This document shows, one piece after another, positions 18,585 through 25,937 of a DNA stretch of 59,938 bases; position 1 is the stretch's first letter, and every line of letters begins with the position of its first letter. The DNA lies in assembly GCF_001557235.1 (NCBI RefSeq), contig NZ_LSJI01000227.1:1-59938 (forward strand), read 5' to 3'. Origin of the DNA: Phenylobacterium sp. CCH9-H3 (GTDB taxonomy: Bacteria; Pseudomonadota; Alphaproteobacteria; Caulobacterales; Caulobacteraceae). The position numbers and the translations under genes are program-made. The notes below the pieces were generated by a model. It ran no database searches. It was given only the letters and a program-made list of their open reading frames with translations, and was not told the origin of the DNA.

Positions 18585-19817
18585 CTACCGCTCGAAGATG
18601 CCCTTCAGCAGCGGTCGGACGAACACCGACGCCGCGGTCTTGGGCCGCACGTCGGGCACCAGGTAGCCGAGGTCGGCGCAGGCGTTCAGCGTGGCGTTCA
18701 GCATCTGGGCGGCGATGAAGGCGTCCACCGGCCGCAGGGATCCCTCGGCGATGCCGTCCGAGATCATCGAGGCGAAACGGTCCGAAACCCGGTTCGAATG
18801 TTCGACCATCACGCCGCGGATCTGTTCCGGCAGCGCCGTCAGGGCGCTGGTCCGCAGCAGGGGGCCGTGGTCCGAGAGCTGGAACTCGGCGAGGGCGGCG
18901 GCGCAGGCCGAGAGCTTGTCCCACTGGTCGCCGGGCAGGTCCATGGCCAGCCGCTGGGCCCGGGTCATCACCTCGAAGCTGCGCTCGAAGCAGGCGACCA
19001 CCAGATCGTCCTTGGCCTCGTTGTGGTGATAGAAGCTGCCCTTGGTGACGTTGAGCTCGGCCGAGATCTTGTCCACCGAGGCGCCGCGATAGCCGCGCCG
19101 GTTGATCAGCCGCGTGGCCGCCAGCAGGAAGGTCTCGCGGGCGAGTTCCGGTCCGTCGCGCGCCGCCAGCTTCTCCATGGGGATCGGCCGGGGATCCCAG
19201 GCCGCCTCGTCCGCCGCCACGCCGTGCAGGAAGATGTCGACCATGCGGTCGCGGATGCGCGGATAGTCCTCGGCGTCGAACTTCGCCAACCACGCGCCGC
19301 CCCAGAACACCTGCTCCAGCAGCATGCGCGTCCGCGCCGTGCGCCGGCCGCGGGACATCCAGCAGAGATCGGGATGGTCGAAGATCTGCCGCGCCTTGCG
19401 GAACAGCCGCCCATAGGCGGTCGCCACCTCCTCCCGCCGCGGCGAGGTCAGGGCGCGCAGCTCCGAGATGATCGGCAGCGGCGGCGCCGTGCCGGCGAGA
19501 GTGGCGGCGAGGGCGTCGAGGTAGAGCGTGAAGAAGCGATGCAGCCGCTCGGGGGGCGTGGCCGCCTTCACCGCCTGGTCGGCCAGGTCGTGCAGCGCCT
19601 CGATCCCGCGGGTGATGCAGGCGGCCGCCAGGTCGTCCTTGCGCTTGAAGTAATAGGTGACGCTGGTGGTCGACAGATCGACCGCCGCGGCCGTGTCGCC
19701 CAGCGTCAGGCCCTTGATCCCCTTGCGATTCAGAATCCGCGTGGCCGCGTCCAGGATCGCCTCACGCTTACGCTCGAACCGGTCTGTGGATCTCACCGCG
19801 GCGCTTCGTGGAGCCAT
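18585..19817 (-). CDS. Double TetR-family regulator (two HTH-ligand modules in one chain)
   Basis: The 410-residue protein holds two complete TetR-like halves. The first HTH is near residues 14-65 (ILDAATRILNRKGIKGLTLG ... TTSVTYYFKRKDDL), followed by a helical ligand domain. The second HTH starts near residue 228 (LLAATRLINRRGYRGASVDK ... GSFYHHNEAKDDL) with its own C-terminal domain ending PLLKGIFER. Normal TetR proteins have about 200 residues and dimerise, so this chain may be a pseudo-dimer. The ATG at 19817 is preferred; an earlier TTG would add 19 residues. Its targets are unknown. The neighbouring quinone oxidoreductase is convergent, so control of it would have to act at a distance. 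Confidence 0.85.
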   Translation of the reverse strand: MAPRSAAVRSTDRFERKREAILDAATRILNRKGIKGLTLGDTAAAVDLSTTSVTYYFKRKDDLAAACITRGIEALHDLADQAVKAATPPERLHRFFTLYLDALAATLAGTAPPLPIISELRALTSPRREEVATAYGRLFRKARQIFDHPDLCWMSRGRRTARTRMLLEQVFWGGAWLAKFDAEDYPRIRDRMVDIFLHGVAADEAAWDPRPIPMEKLAARDGPELARETFLLAATRLINRRGYRGASVDKISAELNVTKGSFYHHNEAKDDLVVACFERSFEVMTRAQRLAMDLPGDQWDKLSACAAALAEFQLSDHGPLLRTSALTALPEQIRGVMVEHSNRVSDRFASMISDGIAEGSLRPVDAFIAAQMLNATLNACADLGYLVPDVRPKTAASVFVRPLLKGIFER

Positions 19818-19917
19818 GGACGCCCTATTCCCCGAATGAACGCTCTTTTGACCCCGAAAGCGGCGCTTCGCCAAGGGTCTTAGTCACTCAGATTGACCTG
19901 GAAGCCTCCCGCGCAGG

Positions 19918-21333
19918 TCAGCTGTCGGAGAAGCCGAACGGCGCGCTGGTCCGGCGGATGTCGTCGGGCAGGATCGAGCGGCCGATGGGCGGCGCCGAGC
20001 GGGCCGTGCACTCGGTGCGGTGGCACAGGCGGCAGGTGACGCCGATCGGCGTGGCGGCCTGCGCCTCGGCGGGCTGGCCCTGGGTGTAGATCAGCCGCCC
20101 GGCGTGCTCGGCCGCGCACCCCAGGGCGATGGCCCGCTCCACCTTGGGCTTGCCGTAGCCGCCGCCGCCGGCGGTCACGGTGCGGGCGATGGAGAAGAAG
20201 CGCTGGCCGTCCGGCAGCTCCAGCCACTGGGTCACCAGCTGGCGCGGCGTGCGGAAGGCCTGGTGGACGGTCCACAGCGGGCAGCCGCCGCCGTGGCGGG
20301 CGAAGGGGAAGCCGGCGCCGTCCAGGCGTTTGGAGATGTTGCCGGCCTCGTCCACGCGAATGAAGAAGAACGGCACCCGCTCCTGCCCCGGCTTCTGCAG
20401 GGTGGTGAGCCGGTGGGCGACCTGCTCGAAGCTGGCCCCGAACTGGCGGCCCAGGGCCTCCACGTCATAGCGGCGCGCCTCCACCGCCCGGGCGAACGCC
20501 GTGTAGGGCATCAGGATCGCCGCCGCCGCATAGCTGGCCAGGGCGCGGCGGGTCAGGCGCTCGCCGCTGTCGGTGGCGAAGCTGGCCTGGGCGACCACCG
20601 CATCCACGTCGGCGCCCAGTTCCAGATAGGCGAGCTGCAGGGCGAGCTGGAAGGTCTGGCTGGCGTTGTCCAGTTCGTCGCTCAGCAGGATCTCGCGCCG
20701 GTGATGGTCGAGCCGCCGGGTGGAGCCGACCATGACCTCCGGCGGCAGGCGGCGGACCCGCAGGTTGTGGCGGGCCTTGAAATAGGCGGTGAAGCCGTCG
20801 TGCGCCGCCACCGCCTGGGCCAGCCGCTCTGCGGCGTCGTCCAGGGTGGGGAAGCTGTTGCGGCGGGCCTCCAGGAACCGGCGGGACTCGGCCACGGGAT
20901 CCGACGCCTCCGACGCGCCGGCGCCCGGGGCGTCGGCCGCCACGCCCCGGTCGGCCAGGGCCAGCTGCTCCTCCCGATACGCGGTGTAGAGCCGCAGCAG
21001 GGCCTCGGTGATGCCCGGAAAGTTGGTGGTGACGTCGGCCGTCTCGAGCGACGGCAGGTCGATGTCGGCGAACATCGGGTCCTTCAGCACCGCCTGCAGC
21101 CGCGCCGCGTCGTCGTTGGCGCCCTGGCGGGTCAGGGCCGCCATGTCCAGCTTGTAGGTCTGGGCCAGCCGCAGCAGCACCTCGGCGCTGAGCGGGCGGT
21201 GATTGCGCTCCAGGAGCGCGATGTACGAGGCGGAGACGTCGAGGTCCGCAGCCATGTCGGCCTGGGTCAGCCCCAGGTCGCGGCGGAGGCGGCGAAGGCT
21301 CGGACCCACATAGAGACGGCGTTCGGCAGGCAT
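19918..21333 (-). CDS. XRE/IrrE-type regulator of the short-chain fatty-acyl (RamB-like) family
   Basis: The 471-residue regulator has an N-terminal XRE helix-turn-helix (LRRLRRDLGLTQADMAADLD ... ASYIALLERNHRPLSAEV), a middle IrrE/DUF955-like region and a C-terminal DUF2083 region with a cysteine group TCRLCHRTEC. Relatives such as RamB in actinobacteria control acetate and propionate genes including isocitrate lyase. Here it is divergent from aceA, strongly suggesting control of the glyoxylate shunt. ATG 21333 has AAGGG at good distance; a GTG at 21354 would place the start next to the operator-like repeat and is second choice. The ligand is probably an acyl-CoA (inference). Confidence 0.85.
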   Translation of the reverse strand: MPAERRLYVGPSLRRLRRDLGLTQADMAADLDVSASYIALLERNHRPLSAEVLLRLAQTYKLDMAALTRQGANDDAARLQAVLKDPMFADIDLPSLETADVTTNFPGITEALLRLYTAYREEQLALADRGVAADAPGAGASEASDPVAESRRFLEARRNSFPTLDDAAERLAQAVAAHDGFTAYFKARHNLRVRRLPPEVMVGSTRRLDHHRREILLSDELDNASQTFQLALQLAYLELGADVDAVVAQASFATDSGERLTRRALASYAAAAILMPYTAFARAVEARRYDVEALGRQFGASFEQVAHRLTTLQKPGQERVPFFFIRVDEAGNISKRLDGAGFPFARHGGGCPLWTVHQAFRTPRQLVTQWLELPDGQRFFSIARTVTAGGGGYGKPKVERAIALGCAAEHAGRLIYTQGQPAEAQAATPIGVTCRLCHRTECTARSAPPIGRSILPDDIRRTSAPFGFSDS

Positions 21334-21357
21334 GGCAGGCCCTTGGTTTGTCACACC

Positions 21358-21384
21358 TTACAACATTACAGAGAAATCTTGTAA
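21358..21384. promoter_or_regulatory. Inverted repeat in the regulator-aceA intergenic region
   Basis: TTACAA (21358-21363) and TTGTAA (21379-21384) form perfect arms around 15 bases. Directly after it lies AAAGTTTG, similar to the start of the AAAGTTTGCAAA box described for RamB. A TTGACA (21388-21393) could serve as the aceA -35. The stretch is AT-rich amid a very GC-rich background. Confidence 0.45.
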
Positions 21385-21478
21385 AGTTTGACACCTAGAC
21401 CGCGTGCGGACTCCACACCGTCGTGTCGCCGAGGCATCCCACCGTCAACCGAACACGACTGACCAGGGGTTTCCCGCA

Positions 21479-23071
21479 ATGGCGTATCAAGACCACATCA
21501 TCGAGATGAGCCAGCTCATCAAGAGCAAGGGCGGCACGTGGGACGGCATCAGCGCCGAATCCGTGGCCCGCATGCGCCTGCAGAACCGGTTCAAGACCGG
21601 CCTGGAGATCGCCAAGTACACCGCCGGCATCATGCGCGCCGACATGGCCGCCTACGACGCCGACCCGGCCAACTACACCCAGAGCCTCGGCTGCTGGCAC
21701 GGCTTCATCGCCCAGCAGAAGCTGATCTCGATCAAGAAGCACTTCGGCACCACCAAGCAGCGCTACATCTACCTGTCGGGCTGGATGGTCGCGGCCCTGC
21801 GCTCGGAGTTCGGCCCGCTGCCGGACCAGTCGATGCACGAGAAGACCTCGGTGCCGGCGCTGATCGAAGAGATCTACACCTTCCTGAAGCAGGCCGACGC
21901 CCGTGAGCTGGGCATGCTGTTCCGCGACCTCGACGCCGCCCGCGCGGCCGGCGACAAGGCCAAGGAACAGAAGCTGATCGACGCGATCGACAACTACGAG
22001 ACCCACGTGGTCCCGATCATCGCCGATATCGACGCCGGCTTCGGCAACGCGGAAGCCACCTACCTGCTGGCCAAGAAGATGATTGAGGCGGGCGCCTGCG
22101 CCCTGCAGATCGAGAACCAGGTCTCCGACGAGAAGCAGTGCGGCCACCAGGACGGCAAGGTCACCGTGCCGCACGAGGACTTCCTCGCGAAGGTCCGCGC
22201 CTGCCGCTACGCCTTCCTCGAAATGGGCGTCGACAATGGCGTCATCGTCACCCGCACCGACAGCCTCGGCGCGGGCCTCACCAAGCAGATCGCGGTCAGC
22301 CACACCCCGGGCGACATCGGCGACCAGTACAACAGCTTCCTGGACTGCGAGGAGATCGCCCCCGCCGACATGAAGAACGGCGACGTGGTCCTGAACCGCA
22401 ACGGCAAGCTGCTGCGTCCCAAGCGCCTGCCGTCGAACCTGTTCCAGTTCCGCGAAGGCACCGGCGCCGACCGCTGCGTCCTGGACTGCATCACCTCGCT
22501 GCAGAACGGCGCCGACCTGCTGTGGATCGAGACGGAGAAGCCGCACATCGAGCAGATCGCCTCGATGGTCGACCGCATCCGCGAAGTCGTTCCGAACGCC
22601 AAGCTGGCCTACAACAACAGCCCGTCGTTCAACTGGACCCTGAACTTCCGCCAGCAGGTGTATGACGCCTGGCAGGCGGCGGGTAAGGACGTCTCGTCCT
22701 ACGACCGCGCCGGCCTGATGAGCGTGGACTACGACACCACCGAGCTGGCGGCCGAGGCCGACGAACGCATCCGCACCTTCCAGGCGGACAGCGCCAAGCG
22801 GGCCGGCATCTTCCACCACCTGATCACCCTGCCGACCTACCACACGGCCGCCCTGTCCACGGACAACCTGGCCAAGGAGTACTTCGGTAAGCAGGGCATG
22901 CTCGGCTACGTCGCCGGCGTGCAGCGCCAGGAGATCCGCCAAGGCATCGCCTGCGTGAAGCACCAGAACATGTCCGGCTCGGACATCGGCGACGACCACA
23001 AGGAATACTTCGCCGGCGAAGCGGCCCTGAAGGCCGGCGGCGTGCACAACACGATGAACCAGTTCGCCTAA
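21479..23071 (+). CDS. aceA: Isocitrate lyase (long form)
   Basis: This enzyme splits isocitrate to succinate and glyoxylate, the first step of the glyoxylate shunt needed for growth on acetate and fatty acids. The 530-residue protein is the long type (about 530, against 430 in E. coli). The catalytic segment reads [12 protein letters not shown] with the nucleophile-type C221 and H223. Other marks are [10 protein letters not shown], the Mg site [20 protein letters not shown], and NNSPSFNWT. The start is set at ATG 21479; upstream in-frame codons run into the regulatory region. A terminator follows, then glcB, giving the complete shunt with one divergent regulator. Confidence 0.96.
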   Translation: MAYQDHIIEMSQLIKSKGGTWDGISAESVARMRLQNRFKTGLEIAKYTAGIMRADMAAYDADPANYTQSLGCWHGFIAQQKLISIKKHFGTTKQRYIYLSGWMVAALRSEFGPLPDQSMHEKTSVPALIEEIYTFLKQADARELGMLFRDLDAARAAGDKAKEQKLIDAIDNYETHVVPIIADIDAGFGNAEATYLLAKKMIEAGACALQIENQVSDEKQCGHQDGKVTVPHEDFLAKVRACRYAFLEMGVDNGVIVTRTDSLGAGLTKQIAVSHTPGDIGDQYNSFLDCEEIAPADMKNGDVVLNRNGKLLRPKRLPSNLFQFREGTGADRCVLDCITSLQNGADLLWIETEKPHIEQIASMVDRIREVVPNAKLAYNNSPSFNWTLNFRQQVYDAWQAAGKDVSSYDRAGLMSVDYDTTELAAEADERIRTFQADSAKRAGIFHHLITLPTYHTAALSTDNLAKEYFGKQGMLGYVAGVQRQEIRQGIACVKHQNMSGSDIGDDHKEYFAGEAALKAGGVHNTMNQFA

Positions 23072-23095
23072 ACCGCGCTCAGGTTCACGCGTCGA

Positions 23096-23135
23096 AAGGG
23101 CGGCCTGGGATGTCTCGGGCCGCCCTCTTTTTTTC
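23096..23135 (+). terminator. Intrinsic terminator after aceA
   Basis: The stem GGGCGGCC (23098-23105) / GGCCGCCC (23118-23125) is followed by TCTTTTTTT. It separates aceA from glcB, so glcB probably has its own promoter or depends on readthrough. Confidence 0.9.
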
Positions 23136-23192
23136 TGCTATGGCCTGTGCGGCGCCGCGCCCGCAGCGCCGCAAGCCCTGTCGAGATTGAAG

Positions 23193-25355
23193 ATGGACAT
23201 CAGCAACACCCTCGCCGTCGACGACCTCCTGCACGCCTTCGTGGAGGCCGAGCTGCTGCCGGGGACGGGCGTGGGCCCGCAGGCGTTCTGGAGCGCCCTG
23301 GAGGCGATCCTCGCCGACTTCACGCCCCGCAACCTGGAGCTCCTGCGCCGGCGCGACGAGCTGCAGGCGCTGATCGACACCTACTGGCGCGAGCGCCGCG
23401 GCAAGCCGGTGGATGTGGCCGAGGAGACCGCCTTCCTGCGCGAGATCGGCTATCTGCTGCCCGAGCCTGCCGCGTTCGAGATCGGCACGCGCGGCGTCGA
23501 CCCGGAAATCGCCAGCATCGCCGGCCCGCAGCTGGTGGTGCCGGTGTCCAACGGCCGCTACGCTCTGAACGCCGCCAACGCCCGCTGGGGCAGCCTGTAC
23601 GACGCCCTCTACGGCACCGACGCCCTGGAGCCGCCGACGGGAACCAAGGGCTACGACCCGGCCCGCGGGGCCAAGGTCATCGCCTATGCCCGCGCCCTGC
23701 TGGACCGCGTGGCCCCGCTGTCGAACGGCAGCCACGCCGACGCCGAGGGCTATGCCGTCGTGGGCGAGAACCTGGTCGTGCGGCTGAAGGGCGGCCAGGA
23801 GACGTTCCTCGCCGATCCGGGCCAGTTCGCGGGCTATCGCGGTCATGAGCTGACGCCGGACGCCGTGCTGCTGAAGCACAACGGCCTGCACCTCGAGATC
23901 CAGGTCGACCGGTCCAGCAACATCGGCAAGGACGATCCCGCCGGCGTCGCGGACGTCCTGGTCGAGGCGGCCCTGACCGCCATCCAGGACTGCGAGGACT
24001 CCGTCGCCGCCGTCGACGCCGAGGACAAGGTCGGCGTCTACCGCAACTGGCTGGGCCTGATGAGGGGCGACCTTTCCGCCAGCTTCCAGAAGGGCGGCAG
24101 GACCGAGACCCGCCGCCTGGACCCCGACCGCGACTACACCGCCCCGGACGGCGGCCAGGTCACCCTGCGCGGCCGCTCGCTGATGCTGGTCCGCAACGTC
24201 GGCCACCACATGACCACCGACATGGTCCGCCTCGGCGGCGAGCCGGTGTTCGAGACGGCCGTGGACGCCCTGATCACCGTCACCGCCGCGCTGCATGACC
24301 TGAAGGGCGCGCGCGCCAATAGCCCGGCCGGCTCGGTCTACGTCGTGAAGCCCAAGATGCACGGGCCGGACGAGGTGGCGCTGGCCGTCCGCCTGTTCGA
24401 CCTGGTCGAGGACGCGCTGGGCCTTGCCCGCAACACCGTCAAGATCGGCATCATGGACGAGGAGCGCCGCACCAGCGCCAACCTCAAGGCCTGCATCGCC
24501 GCGGCCAAGGACCGGGTGGTGTTCATCAACACCGGGTTCCTGGATCGCACGGGCGACGAGATCCACACCGCCATGGAGCTGGGCCCGGTGGCGCGCAAGG
24601 ACGCCATCAAGGCCGAGCCGTGGCTGCCTGCCTACGAGAAGCGCAACGTGGAGATCGGTCTCGCCGCCGGCTTCCAGGGCAGAGCCCAGATCGGCAAGGG
24701 CATGTGGGCCGCGCCCGACATGATGAAGGACATGCTGGCGGCCAAGGTCGGCCATCCGAAGGCGGGCGCCAACACCGCCTGGGTGCCCTCGCCGACCGCC
24801 GCCGTGCTGCACGCGCTTCACTATCACGAGGTGGACGTGCCCAGCCTGCAGACCTCGATGGCCGCGGCCGGCGAGTCAACGGGCCTGACCGAGCTGCTCA
24901 CGCCGCCGATGGCGAAGTCCAACTGGAGCCCGGCCGACGTGCAGCAGGAACTGGACAACAACGCCCAGGGCATCCTGGGCTACGTGGTCCGCTGGATCGA
25001 CCAGGGCGTCGGCTGCTCGAAGGTGCCCGACATCCACGACGTGGGCCTGATGGAAGACCGCGCCACCCTGCGCATTTCCAGCCAGCACATCGCCAACTGG
25101 CTGCACCATGGCGTGTGCACCGAGGCCCAGGTGCGCGAGACGATGGCTCGGATGGCGAAGGTGGTGGACGGCCAGAACGCGGACGATCCGCTATACACGC
25201 CGATGAGCGGCAATCCGGACAGCATCGCCTATCAGGCGGCGCTGGACCTGGTGTTCAAGGGTCGCGAACAGCCGAACGGCTACACCGAACACATCCTCAC
25301 CCGCCGCCGCCGCGAGCGGAAGGCGCAGGCGGCCGGGGCTCTCGCCCCGGCCTGA
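23193..25355 (+). CDS. glcB: Malate synthase G
   Basis: The enzyme condenses glyoxylate with acetyl-CoA to malate, completing the glyoxylate shunt. The 720-residue length marks the G isoform, not the A form (about 530). Marks include the [18 protein letters not shown] start, the [19 protein letters not shown] region, [20 protein letters not shown] and [19 protein letters not shown], which hold the glyoxylate and Mg site. A TTG two codons earlier is possible, but ATG 23193 fits better. It follows aceA after a terminator and converges on the ydbL gene with four bases between. Confidence 0.96.
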   Translation: MDISNTLAVDDLLHAFVEAELLPGTGVGPQAFWSALEAILADFTPRNLELLRRRDELQALIDTYWRERRGKPVDVAEETAFLREIGYLLPEPAAFEIGTRGVDPEIASIAGPQLVVPVSNGRYALNAANARWGSLYDALYGTDALEPPTGTKGYDPARGAKVIAYARALLDRVAPLSNGSHADAEGYAVVGENLVVRLKGGQETFLADPGQFAGYRGHELTPDAVLLKHNGLHLEIQVDRSSNIGKDDPAGVADVLVEAALTAIQDCEDSVAAVDAEDKVGVYRNWLGLMRGDLSASFQKGGRTETRRLDPDRDYTAPDGGQVTLRGRSLMLVRNVGHHMTTDMVRLGGEPVFETAVDALITVTAALHDLKGARANSPAGSVYVVKPKMHGPDEVALAVRLFDLVEDALGLARNTVKIGIMDEERRTSANLKACIAAAKDRVVFINTGFLDRTGDEIHTAMELGPVARKDAIKAEPWLPAYEKRNVEIGLAAGFQGRAQIGKGMWAAPDMMKDMLAAKVGHPKAGANTAWVPSPTAAVLHALHYHEVDVPSLQTSMAAAGESTGLTELLTPPMAKSNWSPADVQQELDNNAQGILGYVVRWIDQGVGCSKVPDIHDVGLMEDRATLRISSQHIANWLHHGVCTEAQVRETMARMAKVVDGQNADDPLYTPMSGNPDSIAYQAALDLVFKGREQPNGYTEHILTRRRRERKAQAAGALAPA

Positions 25356-25359
25356 CCGG

Positions 25360-25713
25360 CTACTTCCGGACCCAGCCGCCGCCGGCGGGCTTGTAGTACT
25401 CGCCCGGCTTGATGCGCGCCTGCACGACGGTGGTGTAGGCCGAGGCGCCGGCCGCTTCGACCGACACGCCGTTCTTGGCGGCGGCCTGGCGGTAGAGGGC
25501 GGCGCGGCCCTGGTTGATCTCGTCGACCGCGGCCTTCAGCGCCGGATCGGACGAGGCCTTCACGAAGCCCAGGAAGCCGTCGGCCTGTTCGCCCACGATC
25601 CCTTGCGCCTTGGCGGCGTCGACGGCGCTCTTGGCGTCCATGGCGTAGGCGGCGGCCGGGGTGATGGCCAGGGCGGCCAGGACGGCCGCGGTGATGTTGA
25701 AACGATCGCTCAT
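25360..25713 (-). CDS. ydbL: YdbL family (DUF1318) periplasmic protein
   Basis: The 117-residue protein begins with a signal peptide (MSDRFNITAAVLAALAITPA, cleavage near AAAYAM) and then a small helical domain: DAAKAQGIVGEQADGFLGFV, VDEINQGRAALYRQAAAKNG and YTTVVQARIKPGEYY. These are typical of E. coli YdbL. In E. coli, YdbL acts with YdbH and YnbE, and it appears to modulate assembly of their bridge. Here it is the last gene of ydbH-ynbE-ydbL, 15 bases after ynbE. Confidence 0.85.
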   Translation of the reverse strand: MSDRFNITAAVLAALAITPAAAYAMDAKSAVDAAKAQGIVGEQADGFLGFVKASSDPALKAAVDEINQGRAALYRQAAAKNGVSVEAAGASAYTTVVQARIKPGEYYKPAGGGWVRK

Positions 25714-25728
25714 GATGTCTCCTCTCCC

Positions 25729-25899
25729 TTAGAAGAGGTTGGGGTTTTTCTGGATGAGGGCTTTGACGTCCTCGTCCAGCTGCAGGCGGACGTTGGCGTC
25801 CAGCTTGGCGTAGATGTTGATCGGCGCGACCTCCACCCGAACGGTCGGGGTGCAGGCCGTCAGGCTCGCCAGCGCAAGCGCGGCCAGGGCCAGTCTCAT
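25729..25899 (-). CDS. ynbE: YnbE-like outer-membrane lipoprotein
   Basis: This 56-residue precursor has a lipobox LTAC at residues 13-16, so about 41 residues remain after processing: CTPTVRVEVAPINIYAKLDA then a short helix ending QKNPNLF. The sequence VEVAPINIYAKLDANVRL is characteristic of YnbE. In E. coli YnbE sits in the outer membrane and stacks onto the end of YdbH. ATG 25899 is taken as start, since an upstream extension destroys the lipoprotein signal. It begins 38 bases after the ydbH stop. Confidence 0.87.
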   Translation of the reverse strand: MRLALAALALASLTACTPTVRVEVAPINIYAKLDANVRLQLDEDVKALIQKNPNLF

Positions 25900-25937
25900 G
25901 GGGCGGTCTCCGTCATCATGTCTCCGTATGTGAAGCG

